Positions 43,942 through 52,992 are shown, counted from the stretch's first letter. The stretch is 64,000 bases of DNA from Dyadobacter sandarakinus (GCF_016894445.1 NZ_CP056775.1:4700001-4764000); one strand, 5' to 3'. The notes: generated from the letters alone by a model not told the origin. Numbers and translations: made by a program.

Positions 43942-44601
43942 ATGAGTCTTACCATATTATTATTTACAGTTGTTGCAGCGTATCTGCTGGGGTCAATCCC
44001 AAGTTCGGTCTGGTACGGGATAGGATATTTCGGGATTGATGTTCGTAAACACGGCAGCGGCAATGCAGGCGCTACCAATACATTCAGGGTACTTGGCAAG
44101 CGGGCCGGAACCGTAGTAATGCTTATTGACGTACTGAAAGGCTGGACAGCGACTTCACTGGCCTCCATGCTTTTTTACCTGAACGAAATTGGTGAAACCG
44201 AGTTGCTGATGTACAAGATCATCTTCGGCATCATTGCGATCATCGGACATATATTTCCGGTTTTCGTGAAGTTCAAAGGTGGAAAAGGCATCGCTACCCT
44301 GCTGGGTATGGTACTCGCGATCCATCCGGAACTTGCTTCACTTTGCATTACGATCTTTATACTTACACTGCTGACGTCACAATATGTGTCACTCAGCTCC
44401 ATACTGGCGACACTGGCATTTCCGGTACTGTCGTGGCTGGGCGTTTTCGGCCATCCGGAGCCGCTGCTGGTTGTTTTTGGATTTACGATGTTTGTGCTGG
44501 TCGTTTTTACGCATCAGAAAAACATCATCCGGCTTGTTAATGGAAATGAAAACCGGGTTAACCTTTTTGCCCGCTCCAAACAGGCTTCGAATCAACGCTG
44601 A
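43942..44601 (+). CDS. plsY: Acyl-phosphate:glycerol-3-phosphate acyltransferase
   Basis: This inner-membrane enzyme puts the first acyl chain on glycerol 3-phosphate, starting phospholipid synthesis. It is 219 residues with about five to seven helices. The three PlsY motifs are present: LLGSIPSSVWYG, RKHGSGNAGATNTFRVLGK, and FVKFKGGKGIATLLGMVL, plus FTHQKNIIRLVNGNENR at the end. It stops at a terminator before the dipeptidase gene. Confidence 0.96.
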   Translation: MSLTILLFTVVAAYLLGSIPSSVWYGIGYFGIDVRKHGSGNAGATNTFRVLGKRAGTVVMLIDVLKGWTATSLASMLFYLNEIGETELLMYKIIFGIIAIIGHIFPVFVKFKGGKGIATLLGMVLAIHPELASLCITIFILTLLTSQYVSLSSILATLAFPVLSWLGVFGHPEPLLVVFGFTMFVLVVFTHQKNIIRLVNGNENRVNLFARSKQASNQR

Positions 44602-44624
44602 GTATCTTTCCTGAAAAAAATACA

Positions 44625-44659
44625 AACCCCTTTGGATATCCCTGAGGGGTTATTTTTTA
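44625..44659 (+). terminator. Terminator after plsY
   Basis: AACCCCT (44625-44631) pairs with AGGGGTT (44645-44651) and is followed by ATTTTTTAT. Confidence 0.75.
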
Positions 44660-44688
44660 TCTTGACGCATTCAAAAACGACATTTAAC

Positions 44689-46050
44689 ATGAAGCAATAC
44701 ATAGAAGAAAACCAGGAACGATTTCTGAACGAGCTGCTCGATCTGCTGCGCATTCCCTCTGTCAGCGCTGATTCAAGGTTCAGGGATGATATGCAGAAAG
44801 CCGCGGCCTATGTCAGGGAAAGCATTGAAAATGCCGGAGCAGACAGAGCTGAGATATACGAGACAGCGGGTCATCCGGTCGTTTATGGTGAAAAAATCAT
44901 TGATCCTGCTTTGCCTACCGTGCTGATTTACGGGCATTACGACGTACAGCCTGCCGATCCTTACGAGCTGTGGGAGTCGCCTCCATTTGAGCCGGTGATC
45001 AAAAATGAGCGTATTTATGCGCGCGGTGCTTGCGATGATAAAGGTCAGTTTTACATGCATATCAAAGCATTGGAAACGATGCTCGCTACCGGTAACCTGA
45101 CGTGTAATGTGAAAGTGATGATCGAGGGTGAAGAGGAGATCGGTTCATCCAATCTGGGTAGCTTTGTGCGGCAGCACCGTAATATACTGGCCTGTGACAC
45201 GATCCTGATTTCCGATACCAGCATTATTGCTAATGATGTACCCTCCATTGAAACTGGTTTGCGCGGGCTTACCTACGTGGAGGTAGAAGTAACAGGCGCC
45301 AACCGTGACCTGCATTCAGGCGTTTACGGAGGAGCCGTGGCCAATCCGATCAATGTACTGTGTGAAATGATCGCATCCCTGAAAGATGCCGACGGGCACA
45401 TTACCATTCCTGGTTTTTATGACAAAGTACAGGAGCTTTCCGGCCAGGAGCGGGATGCGCTCAATGCTGCACCTTTCAGCCTGGAAGCCTATAAAGATGA
45501 GTTGCAGGTGGCCGACGTGCGTGGAGAAGCTGGATATACAACCATCGAGCGCACGTCCATCCGCCCTACATTGGATGTCAATGGAATCTGGGGAGGGTAT
45601 ACGGGCGAGGGTGCCAAAACGGTGCTTCCTTCAAAAGCCCATGCAAAAATCTCCATGCGCCTCGTGCCCGATCAGCATGATGATGAAATCTGTGAATTGT
45701 TTACCAGGCATTTTGAATCCATTGCACCACCATCTGTAAAAGTGAAGGTAGTGCCGCATCACGGCGGGTTGCCTTATGTGACGCCCACCAGTTCGGTGGA
45801 GTACCAGGCTGCTGAGAAAGCGATGGAGGAATCCTTCGGGAAAAAACCGTTGCCAACCAGGGGTGGGGGAAGCATACCGATCGTGGCGCTTTTTGAGCAG
45901 GAACTTGGCTGCAAAAGCATCCTGATGGGCTTTGGACTGGATATTGATAACCTGCATTCGCCCAATGAAAGCTACGGATTGTTTAACTACTACAAAGGCA
46001 TTGAGACCATTCCTTTGTTCTTCAAACATTATGCAGCACTAAAAAAATAG
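44689..46050 (+). CDS. M20 family dipeptidase
   Basis: The start is best placed at ATG 44689 (MKQYIEENQERF), because a longer reading from 44632 runs through the plsY terminator. The protein has 453 residues. It has the di-zinc peptidase motifs IYGHYDVQPADPYELW, ARGACDDKGQFYMH, MIEGEEEIGSSNLGSFV (catalytic Glu) and the late RGGGSIPIVALFEQELG and HSPNESYGL metal ligand. It is of the CNDP/PepV-like group that splits dipeptides in the cytoplasm, and is convergent with the TPR protein gene. Confidence 0.93.
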   Translation: MKQYIEENQERFLNELLDLLRIPSVSADSRFRDDMQKAAAYVRESIENAGADRAEIYETAGHPVVYGEKIIDPALPTVLIYGHYDVQPADPYELWESPPFEPVIKNERIYARGACDDKGQFYMHIKALETMLATGNLTCNVKVMIEGEEEIGSSNLGSFVRQHRNILACDTILISDTSIIANDVPSIETGLRGLTYVEVEVTGANRDLHSGVYGGAVANPINVLCEMIASLKDADGHITIPGFYDKVQELSGQERDALNAAPFSLEAYKDELQVADVRGEAGYTTIERTSIRPTLDVNGIWGGYTGEGAKTVLPSKAHAKISMRLVPDQHDDEICELFTRHFESIAPPSVKVKVVPHHGGLPYVTPTSSVEYQAAEKAMEESFGKKPLPTRGGGSIPIVALFEQELGCKSILMGFGLDIDNLHSPNESYGLFNYYKGIETIPLFFKHYAALKK

Positions 46051-46057
46051 CCCGGCA

Positions 46058-47284
46058 TCACCTTTTTCGGCGCTGCTCCCTTTTTAGTTTTTTAAGATTG
46101 GCAATGGCTGTTTTGGCTTCCTTCGCCTGGCTCGACTTCTTGTCGGCCTTGTCGTCGGCAAGCTTGTAGTAGCGAATTGCCTCATCGTAGTCTTTCTTCA
46201 TTTCCGCTATTTTCCCCAGCCCGATCAGCGATGAAAGGTAGTAGCCGGCATTCAGGGAGTTGGTTTCCGTTGAAAAACTGATCGCTTTTTGATAATACTG
46301 GCTGGCCAGGTCATAATTACGGTGGTAATTCATATGATAGTACGCCAGTACATAAGCTGCATTACGTCCGCTCACCGCCTCGTAGCCCGGCATAGCCTGA
46401 CTTATTTTGTCCAGAATATTCTGAGCAGCCTTTTCAGCCTCTGCCATTTTTCCCGTCACAAATGCCGTGCGACAAAAATAGCGTTCGAAATAAGGATTGT
46501 TTGGGAACGTCTGCCACATGTACTTGGCCATTTCATACGCTTTGGAATGCTCGCTCTCCATGCTATAAATCTGCAAAAGAAAGTACCGCGCTTCCACCCG
46601 CGTGTAGAAAGCATTGTTGCCCACTTTTTCAAGTTGCTGCTCGCCCAGGCGCTTGTTCCCCTTTGGAAAAAGCGCCATCACAGGTTTGAGGATCGGGTAT
46701 TCTTTCGGTACCCACTCAGCATAATAGTTGTACAGTCCGTCACCAAAAAGCAGTTCGGGGCTCAGGTCACCGTTCCCTTTGCATTGTTCAAAATATTTGA
46801 GTGACTTTTTGCCTGCAAATGCTGCCTTGGCCCAGCTTTCCCGCTCAGCATACAGCCTGCCCTTGAATGCATAGGCAGCGGCCAGGAAAAATGCAGGCTC
46901 TATTTTGTTCTTTTCGTTATCATAAAGCTCCTCTGCCAGCTCTATCGTAGAGTCCATCTGGGCCAGAAATGCTTTATCATGTGATTCATTGTCGGTATTC
47001 GGGACGATTTTCCACCACTCTGCCAAACCCATCAGAAAGTGCGGCATCGGGTGCGTGGGATAGCGGTATTTCAGCCAGCGGAATTCGGCATCTGCTTCCG
47101 TAAAACGGTAATTATACATCATATTAATCGCCTCGGTAGCCTCAATCTGAATGCCCGGATTTTTCAGGATCATATCATAATTCTTGTCCAGCTCGGCAGA
47201 AGAATATAGCTGTGCATCCGCCGGTCGGGCAGAAGCCAGGTAAAGGCCAATGGATAAGGTGAGGACGAAAATGATATTTTTCAT
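46058..47284 (-). CDS. Secreted TPR repeat protein
   Basis: This is a 408-residue protein with a signal peptide (IFVLTLSIGLYLASARPADA). The mature part is all-helical with tetratricopeptide-like repeats: MYNYRFTEADAEFRWLKYRY, AKAAFAGKKSLKYFEQCKG, VEARYFLLQIYSMESEHSKA, MNYHRNYDLASQYYQKAISF and MKKDYDEAIRYYKLADDKAD. The tail is strongly basic (KKLKREQRRKR). TPR proteins scaffold complexes; no partner gene is adjacent. Confidence 0.85.
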   Translation of the reverse strand: MKNIIFVLTLSIGLYLASARPADAQLYSSAELDKNYDMILKNPGIQIEATEAINMMYNYRFTEADAEFRWLKYRYPTHPMPHFLMGLAEWWKIVPNTDNESHDKAFLAQMDSTIELAEELYDNEKNKIEPAFFLAAAYAFKGRLYAERESWAKAAFAGKKSLKYFEQCKGNGDLSPELLFGDGLYNYYAEWVPKEYPILKPVMALFPKGNKRLGEQQLEKVGNNAFYTRVEARYFLLQIYSMESEHSKAYEMAKYMWQTFPNNPYFERYFCRTAFVTGKMAEAEKAAQNILDKISQAMPGYEAVSGRNAAYVLAYYHMNYHRNYDLASQYYQKAISFSTETNSLNAGYYLSSLIGLGKIAEMKKDYDEAIRYYKLADDKADKKSSQAKEAKTAIANLKKLKREQRRKR

Positions 47285-47402
47285 AGCAGGGGTAAAATCT
47301 GTCCTAATTAACGCCCGAATTTAATTTAACGTTTGCCTGTCCGGCAGCGTTTTTGAAAAAAGAGTTAATATTGATGTTCAGACTACTTTATACCTACTTT
47401 TC

Positions 47403-47933
47403 ATGACCATTGACATACTGGACAGAACGTTTGAGCCATTTATCTCGCGGGAAGATCTGGAAGCCCGCGTCGGGGAGCTGGCAATGTCCATCACAAGTGA
47501 CTATGAAGGGCGATGTCCTCTTTTTCTGGTGGTTTTAAATGGGGCATTCCTGTTTGCCAGTGAGCTTGTCAAGCGTATTCCGCTATCCTGCCAGATGTCT
47601 TTCATCCGGCTTGCATCGTACTCCGGCACTTCGTCTACCGGGCAGGTACGACAAATACTCGGCCTTGACGGTGACCTGGCGGGACGGGATATCATTATCA
47701 TTGAAGACATTGTGGATACCGGGCTCACCATGCAGTCACTGCTGGACCAGTTGCAGCAACTCGGCCCCAGTTCCATAGAGCTTGCAGTGCTACTTCACAA
47801 GCCCGAAGCTCTGAAGACACCCATCAGCATGCGGTACCTCGGCTTTGAAATCGAGAACAAATTTGTTGTCGGCTACGGACTCGATTATGAGGGTATCGGG
47901 CGTAATCTGGATGCCTTGTATGTCAGCAAATAG
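47403..47933 (+). CDS. hpt: Hypoxanthine phosphoribosyltransferase
   Basis: This purine-salvage enzyme converts hypoxanthine or guanine plus PRPP into IMP or GMP. It is 176 residues with the PRPP-binding motif DIIIIEDIVDTGLTMQSLL, the N-terminal LVVLNGAFLFASELVKRI loop and the C-terminal base-binding FVVGYGLDYEGIGRNL. It is a stand-alone gene followed by the tRNA-Leu promoter. Confidence 0.96.
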   Translation: MTIDILDRTFEPFISREDLEARVGELAMSITSDYEGRCPLFLVVLNGAFLFASELVKRIPLSCQMSFIRLASYSGTSSTGQVRQILGLDGDLAGRDIIIIEDIVDTGLTMQSLLDQLQQLGPSSIELAVLLHKPEALKTPISMRYLGFEIENKFVVGYGLDYEGIGRNLDALYVSK

Positions 47934-47969
47934 GTTTTTATAAATTTTCTGACCTCATGGAGCAAAGTC

Positions 47970-47998
47970 TTGGAAAGAAAAAAACTTTACTATATTTG
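47970..47998 (+). promoter_or_regulatory. Promoter of tRNA-Leu
   Basis: TTG at 47970-47972, 18 bases, then TATATTTG at 47991-47998, a perfect TAnnTTTG -7 element that ends 15 bases before the mature tRNA start. Confidence 0.65.
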
Positions 47999-48012
47999 CA
48001 CACCGATTTCGA

Positions 48013-48097
48013 GCCGAAGTGGTGAAACTGGTAGACACGCACGTTTCAGGGGCGTGAGGGAGCAATCCTGTGCGGGTTCGAGTCCCGCCTTCGGCAC
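48013..48097 (+). tRNA. tRNA-Leu (CAG anticodon)
   Basis: The acceptor stem GCCGAAG (48013-48019) pairs with CTTCGGC (48089-48095). The anticodon stem-loop CACGT-TTCAGGG-GCGTG gives anticodon CAG. A long variable arm, as in class II leucine tRNAs, and a T-arm GCGGGTTCGAGTCCCGC follow. CCA is not encoded. Confidence 0.95.
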
Positions 48098-48099
48098 AG

Positions 48100-48130
48100 T
48101 GCCGTTCCTTTTCAGGAGCGGCATTTTTTT
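48100..48130 (+). terminator. Terminator after tRNA-Leu
   Basis: TGCCGTTCC (48100-48108) pairs with GGAGCGGCA (48115-48123), with one G-T pair, and is followed by a run of seven T. Confidence 0.85.
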
Positions 48131-48304
48131 GTTTTTTTGTGTTACAAAAAATGATAGTCTGCACAGGCGTGATTTCCCGTGAATCTGCACTTTTCACAAT
48201 TCTTTGTTCAACGACAGGGGCCTTCTTTTAAAAAAGACGTAACTTTGCGGGCAATTTGTTGATATAGATAGCAGTATCTTCTTTAAAACTTAATTTTCTG
48301 TACA

Positions 48305-49519
48305 ATGTCCGCAGTAGCATTGGAAAACCGGTTGGCCGACCGAATCAACGCGCTTGAAGAATCTTCGACGCTGGCGATGACCAAAATGGCACGTGAACTG
48401 GCCGCACAGGGCCACAGAGTAATTAGTCTGAGTGTAGGTGAGCCTGATTTTAAGACACCTGAGCACATTTGTGAAGCTGCTAAGAAGGCAATCGATGATG
48501 GTTTTCACGGCTATTCACCAGTGGCAGGATATCCTGATCTGCGCAAGGCTATCGCTGATAAACTGAAACGTGACAATAATATAGATTGGAAACCCGAGAA
48601 CATCGTGGTTTCTACCGGAGCAAAGCATTCACTGGCCAATGTGATCCAGGTATTGGTTAATCCCGGCGATGAAGTAGTGATTTTTGCTCCATACTGGGTA
48701 AGCTATTCCGAAATGGTGAAGCTGGCGGAAGGCAAGTCGGTGATCATCGACGGTGCTTTCGACAATGGTTTCAAAGTAACCGCCGCACAGTTGGAAGCTG
48801 CCATTACACCCCGTACAAAGGTGGTAATGTACGCATCTCCCAACAATCCGACCGGCGCGGTGTACTCCGAAAAGGAACTGCGTGAAATCGGGGCTGTTCT
48901 GGAAAAGCACGAAGGTGTTTACATACTGGCGGATGAGATTTATGAATATATCAACTTCACCGAGGAAGGCCATTTCAGTATGGGTTCTATCCCGGCGCTG
49001 AAAGAGCGGGTGATCACCGTAAATGGTGTCGCAAAAGGATTTGCGATGACGGGCTGGCGCATCGGTTTCATTGCTGCTGCGAAATGGATTTCCGAAGGAG
49101 TGGAAAAATTGCAGGGACAGGTTACATCCGGTACGAATTCCATAGCCCAGAAAGCGGCCACTGCTGCATTTAACGGACCTTTGGACGCTACCAAAGAAAT
49201 GACCGCAGCCTACGCGCGCCGCCGTGACCTTGTAGTGGGTTTGTTAAAAGAAATTCCTGGTTTCAAGGTGAATGTGCCGGATGGCGCTTTTTATGCATTC
49301 CCTGATGTCAGCTACTACTTTGGGAAATCTGATGGAACAAATACCATCAACAATTCCGACGATTTTGCCAACTGGCTGCTGACCAATTCATACGTGTCGA
49401 CCGTAGCCGGCTCGGGTTTCGGGGCACCTAATTGTATCCGGATTTCCACGGCAGCTGCTGATCAGGCATTGACCGAGGCGGTTCAGCGCATTAAAGATGC
49501 CGTAGCAACATTGAAATAA
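48305..49519 (+). CDS. Pyridoxal-phosphate aminotransferase, aspartate aminotransferase type
   Basis: This is a 404-residue class I fold-type I aminotransferase, expected to interconvert aspartate and oxaloacetate with glutamate/2-oxoglutarate. It shows VISLSVGEPDFKTPEHICEA, the substrate loop HGYSPVAGYPDLRKAIADKL, the PLP-binding SPNNPTGAVY, and the Schiff-base Lys in NGVAKGFAMTGWRIGF. It matches the bacterial subgroup Ib AspAT. A TAACTTTG element at 48240-48247 could be the -7 site. The gene ends at a strong terminator. Confidence 0.95.
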   Translation: MSAVALENRLADRINALEESSTLAMTKMARELAAQGHRVISLSVGEPDFKTPEHICEAAKKAIDDGFHGYSPVAGYPDLRKAIADKLKRDNNIDWKPENIVVSTGAKHSLANVIQVLVNPGDEVVIFAPYWVSYSEMVKLAEGKSVIIDGAFDNGFKVTAAQLEAAITPRTKVVMYASPNNPTGAVYSEKELREIGAVLEKHEGVYILADEIYEYINFTEEGHFSMGSIPALKERVITVNGVAKGFAMTGWRIGFIAAAKWISEGVEKLQGQVTSGTNSIAQKAATAAFNGPLDATKEMTAAYARRRDLVVGLLKEIPGFKVNVPDGAFYAFPDVSYYFGKSDGTNTINNSDDFANWLLTNSYVSTVAGSGFGAPNCIRISTAAADQALTEAVQRIKDAVATLK

Positions 49520-49535
49520 TTGTTTTTGAAATCAA

Positions 49536-49568
49536 AAAAGCCTCATAGGTGTTACCTGTGAGGCTTTT
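49536..49568 (+). terminator. Terminator after the aminotransferase
   Basis: AAAAGCCTCA (49536-49545) pairs with TGAGGCTTTT (49559-49568). The inner AGGT/ACCT extends the hairpin to about 15 pairs with a 3-base loop. Confidence 0.85.
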
Positions 49569-49594
49569 GCATTTATGCATAACAGCGTATTACC

Positions 49595-50656
49595 ATGAGT
49601 AAGCATTATTTTTTGAAAGTAAAAGAAGTGGAAAAAGAGACGGATGAGGCTGTAACCATCCACTTTTGGCACCCGATCAATGAGGTTGTAGCCTATCGTC
49701 CGGGTCAGTTCCTGACTTTACTTTTACCTGACGGAGATAAAAAAGTGAGACGCTCATACTCCATGTCGAGTTCGCCTTACACGGATGTGTCGCCGGCAAT
49801 TACGATCAAGCGGGTACCGGGGGGATATGCTTCCAACTGGCTTGCTGACTATGTAAAGCCAGGCGATGTGCTCGAAACGCTGGAACCGGCGGGCAACTTT
49901 TTTCCAAAGCAGGCTGACGATCAAACCCGGCAGGTCGTCTTTATCGGTGCAGGCAGCGGTATCACACCTCTTTTTTCCATCCTGAAGTCTGTCCTGATTG
50001 TAGAACCGGAAAGTGAAGTTTTTCTCCTTTATGGCAGCCGCAATGAGGAGCTGATTATTTTCCGGGAAAAATTGCAGGCTCTTCAGATGAAGTATGCAAA
50101 TCGCCTGCACATAGTGCATACGCTCAGCCAGCCAGTGGAGAGCTGGGAAGGACAAAGGGGCCGCCTCAACAAAACACACATTCTTAAAATTATGGAATCT
50201 CTTCCTGCTTTAAACCCGCAGAATGCCGAGTACTACCTCTGCGGACCCGAAGATCTGACGCATGAAGCGAAAAGTGCCCTTGAAATCTTGTCGGTTCCCG
50301 AGGCTCATATCCGGAAGGAAAGCTTTGCAACTGCAAGCTCCGCCGAGCCGGGCGCGGTGACAACTGAAGATGATGCTGTGAAAACAAGAGAAATTACCCT
50401 TTTTTACGAAGGTACTGAGTACAAGTTACCGGTAAAGCCACACGAAACCGTACTGGAAGCCGCCCTGAATATGGATATTGATCTTCCATATTCCTGTCAG
50501 GCTGGTATGTGCACGGCCTGTCTGGGGCGGTGCGTGTCGGGTAAGGTGCATCTGGATGAAGAAGATGCCTTATCAAAAGCTGAGCGGGAAGAGGGTTTTA
50601 TACTCACCTGCGTATCACATCCCATGACGGACGATGTAATCATAGAAGTAGAATAA
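49595..50656 (+). CDS. Ferredoxin-fused flavin reductase (PaaE-like oxidoreductase)
   Basis: This is a 353-residue electron-transfer protein. It contains an FAD domain of the ferredoxin-NADP reductase fold (~1-105, RRSYSMSSSPY flavin motif), an NAD(P) domain (FIGAGSGITPLFSILKSVL, LLYGSRNEELI, YLCGPEDL) and a C-terminal plant-type 2Fe-2S ferredoxin (~265-353) with the cluster Cys in SCQAGMCTACLGRC and LTCVSHP. Similar reductases feed multicomponent oxygenases such as PaaABCDE, but no oxygenase gene is adjacent, so its partner is unknown. It stands alone between terminators. Confidence 0.92.
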   Translation: MSKHYFLKVKEVEKETDEAVTIHFWHPINEVVAYRPGQFLTLLLPDGDKKVRRSYSMSSSPYTDVSPAITIKRVPGGYASNWLADYVKPGDVLETLEPAGNFFPKQADDQTRQVVFIGAGSGITPLFSILKSVLIVEPESEVFLLYGSRNEELIIFREKLQALQMKYANRLHIVHTLSQPVESWEGQRGRLNKTHILKIMESLPALNPQNAEYYLCGPEDLTHEAKSALEILSVPEAHIRKESFATASSAEPGAVTTEDDAVKTREITLFYEGTEYKLPVKPHETVLEAALNMDIDLPYSCQAGMCTACLGRCVSGKVHLDEEDALSKAEREEGFILTCVSHPMTDDVIIEVE

Positions 50657-50658
50657 AA

Positions 50659-50697
50659 GAAAACGGACAACCTGGCTGAGCCTGGTTGTCCGTTTTC
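50659..50697. terminator. Bidirectional terminator
   Basis: GAAAACGGACAACC (50659-50672) pairs perfectly with GGTTGTCCGTTTTC (50684-50697), with an inner GGC/GCC pairing. A/T-rich ends on both sides serve the reductase gene (plus) and the convergent BlaR1-like gene (minus). Confidence 0.8.
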
Positions 50698-50705
50698 ATA
50701 TAATA

Positions 50706-52508
50706 TTATTTTCTGGCCGGTGCCAATGGTGGGGTAGGAGGGCTTTTGGGCCTTACGACCTTTGCAGGCGGCGGAGGAGGTGCGGGGGCACCATGGATCC
50801 TGGCAGCACGCGGCGGCTTCGGAGGACGAGGTGCAGGAACCCCAACCCTGGCAAGCCCCAGAGATTCCAGACCTGCATTACGACCCAGTTCGTCCAGCTT
50901 TGCCGAAATTTCCTGTAGTTCAGCTTCCGACTTCTGGATCGGCTCCTCAGCTGTGGAGACTGCTTTCTGTGCAGCGGCGATCTGGGTGTTCAGGTCGGTC
51001 ACAGCTTGTTCCTGAGCTTTAATCTTCTGTTCCAACTCCGCCACCTGTTTTTCAACCTCGGTTTCTTTGTCTTTGGATACTTCCTGCTCCTGAGCGTGGT
51101 CCAGTATTTCAGAGCGCTGTTCCATTAAACCCGACCGCACATCCATAATCCGCTCTTTTTTCCATTCGATTTGTTCGAGCTGGCGTTGCGCGCGCTCCAT
51201 CTCAAACCTTTGTTTTTCCATTTCAAGATTCAGTTCATCCATTCTGCTCTGGTATGGCCGCATTTCGGCTTCCATAGTCTGCATTTTCTGGTTGATTTCA
51301 GCTATTTTCTTGTTGATAGAATCATTTTCCATACCAGGATCAATCATCAGCTCCATATTCTCAGTCTCCTCAATCTGGATATTCATCTCTGGCTCTTCTA
51401 TTTCTATGGCTGGATCAACATTCTGATGAGCCGCTTTTGATTTGCGTGCAGCAGTATGATGCTTAGCTGTTTTCTTGGGTACAGGTTTATCAGTTTGCTG
51501 TGCAAATGCATAGGCTGACACCATCGTCGCAATGGCAACCGTAAGAATCGTAGCGGAGAGGCTTGGAGCAAATCTTTGTGACTTGGCAGAAAGTCCCAGC
51601 AGCCGGTGAATGCGGTTTAGCAGCAAAGGCTTCCGGGAAGCAAAAGCCATCGCCATACCTGTGGTTGTTTGCCAGTCAGCTACTTTCAGCAAGGCATAAG
51701 CAAGCGACATTTTATCACCGCATACCCGGAGTGCAATGTCATCGCAGCAATGTTCACGTTCAGCACGGATGCGCTCGGATAGCCACCAGATGCCCGGGTG
51801 GAAGAAGAAAATGACCTCTACCAATGATTGAAGCACATTGACCAAATAATCATTGCGCTGAATATGCGCAAGCTCGTGAGCTAGTATCGCTTCCAGTTGA
51901 GCGGGAGGAAAACCTGTTAAAAATCCAAATGGTACAAGCACAACCGGGCTGAACGTACCAATGACCACCGGCGCTGTAACCCTGTTACTTTCTTTGAAGT
52001 CAACCGATTGTTTTATATTCATCCTGGCGGCAATAACACCAAACCGCGTGCGCCATTCCCGATCCGCTACAACGTGAGCACGCGTGCGCAGACGTTCAGT
52101 GAAGATCCAGCCGCCCATAAAACGCAGCAGCAGCAAGCCGGCACCAATGATCCAGCAGATTACCAGTTCATGTAAGTGTAAGGTTAGCCAAAGCTGCATT
52201 TTAAATGCCATGGACAATTCGAGCTGAGATAGTGCAACTGCTGGCTGCTGTAACACTGCTGGTTTTAAACCTGAAATGGTTACAGTTTTGGACTGGTAAT
52301 AAAGGAATGTAATTACCGAAGCAGTAAGCTGAGCTGCGAGCAGCAATACGCCGGTCAGGTAGCGGGTCTGGGCTGTGCGGTGTTTGAAAAAATAAAAAGC
52401 TGCACAAGCGATTAATGCCAGGATAGCACCCTGCCAAAGGGAATGAACCAATGTCCATCCAAATGCAGCCAGTGTCGCATCGTTGAAAAGGTTAAGTGTT
52501 GCTTTCAT
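50706..52508 (-). CDS. BlaR1/MecR1-type M56 zinc metalloprotease with coiled-coil tail
   Basis: This is a 600-residue signal-transducing membrane protease. Helices at ~15-42, 50-72, 104-130 and ~318-338 surround the gluzincin domain with HELAHIQRNDYL (zinc-binding HExxH at 211-215) and the third ligand in EREHCCDD (~250-257). In the BlaR1 system the protease cleaves BlaI after ligand sensing. Here residues ~340-600 are not a penicillin-binding sensor but Lys-rich sequence, a long Gln/Glu-rich coiled coil (~390-560) and a proline-rich tail. It is translationally coupled to the BlaI-like gene (ATGA overlap). Confidence 0.92.
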   Translation of the reverse strand: MKATLNLFNDATLAAFGWTLVHSLWQGAILALIACAAFYFFKHRTAQTRYLTGVLLLAAQLTASVITFLYYQSKTVTISGLKPAVLQQPAVALSQLELSMAFKMQLWLTLHLHELVICWIIGAGLLLLRFMGGWIFTERLRTRAHVVADREWRTRFGVIAARMNIKQSVDFKESNRVTAPVVIGTFSPVVLVPFGFLTGFPPAQLEAILAHELAHIQRNDYLVNVLQSLVEVIFFFHPGIWWLSERIRAEREHCCDDIALRVCGDKMSLAYALLKVADWQTTTGMAMAFASRKPLLLNRIHRLLGLSAKSQRFAPSLSATILTVAIATMVSAYAFAQQTDKPVPKKTAKHHTAARKSKAAHQNVDPAIEIEEPEMNIQIEETENMELMIDPGMENDSINKKIAEINQKMQTMEAEMRPYQSRMDELNLEMEKQRFEMERAQRQLEQIEWKKERIMDVRSGLMEQRSEILDHAQEQEVSKDKETEVEKQVAELEQKIKAQEQAVTDLNTQIAAAQKAVSTAEEPIQKSEAELQEISAKLDELGRNAGLESLGLARVGVPAPRPPKPPRAARIHGAPAPPPPPAKVVRPKSPPTPPLAPARK

Positions 52509-52885
52509 GATTGATGGTTGTTTTCCAGGTTGTTCAGGAGCTCACGAATTTCATCCAGTTCTTTTTTGGAAGTAGTGTGGTTGCCAAGTGCCTGCATGAC
52601 CATTTGAGCTGCTGAGCCCCGAAAAACGGTATTAACCAGGCGGGTTAACAGATTTTGCTGCGTTTCTTCCTGACCAAGCAGGGCAACATAAATGTGTGAC
52701 CGGCCCTGCTCAGTACGATACAAAAGACCCTTGTCATGCATTATCTGCATTAACTTTAAAGTTGTGGTATAACCCGTGTCTTTGTTCGCTGATACGGTTT
52801 CATGTACTGCACGCACCGTACTAGGACCGGCTTCCCATAAGTAATTCAAAATTTCAAGTTCTGCATCTGTTGGTTTGATGTACAT
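52505..52885 (-). CDS. BlaI/MecI/CopY family transcriptional repressor
   Basis: From ATG 52885 the protein has 126 residues: winged helix-turn-helix with TDAELEILNYLWEAGPSTVR and TTTLKLMQIMHDKGLLYR, then a helical dimerisation part ending LNNLENNHQS. The family represses its own operon and is inactivated by its M56 protease partner, which here follows directly. A longer reading from 52945 would place the operator array inside the gene, so the shorter start is preferred. Confidence 0.93.
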   Translation of the reverse strand: MYIKPTDAELEILNYLWEAGPSTVRAVHETVSANKDTGYTTTLKLMQIMHDKGLLYRTEQGRSHIYVALLGQEETQQNLLTRLVNTVFRGSAAQMVMQALGNHTTSKKELDEIRELLNNLENNHQS

Positions 52886-52895
52886 GATTTTAGCT

Positions 52896-52969
52896 GCTAC
52901 GATAATGTTCGTAGCAAATGTGTACGAAAAAGATCGTAGATGCAAGAGTTATCTACGATTTTTTTCGTA
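52896..52969 (-). promoter_or_regulatory. Triple operator of the BlaI-like repressor
   Basis: Three copies of the same 16-base palindrome, TACGA-N6-TCGTA, lie at 52898-52913, 52923-52938 and 52954-52969 (start-to-start 25 and 31 bases). The first is extended to seven-base arms (GCTACGA/TCGTAGC). They cover the region just upstream of the repressor gene, where a CTTGCATC -33-like and a CACATTTG -7-like element can be placed. Classical BlaI/MecI boxes are TACA/TGTA palindromes; this is a variant. Confidence 0.75.
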
Positions 52970-52992
52970 ATAAATGTAAGTTATTGATTATA

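Noticed and set aside
52886..52945. 20-codon N-terminal extension of the BlaI-like gene
   Set aside because: The extra residues are not part of the family, and the extension would put the palindromic operator array inside the coding region.
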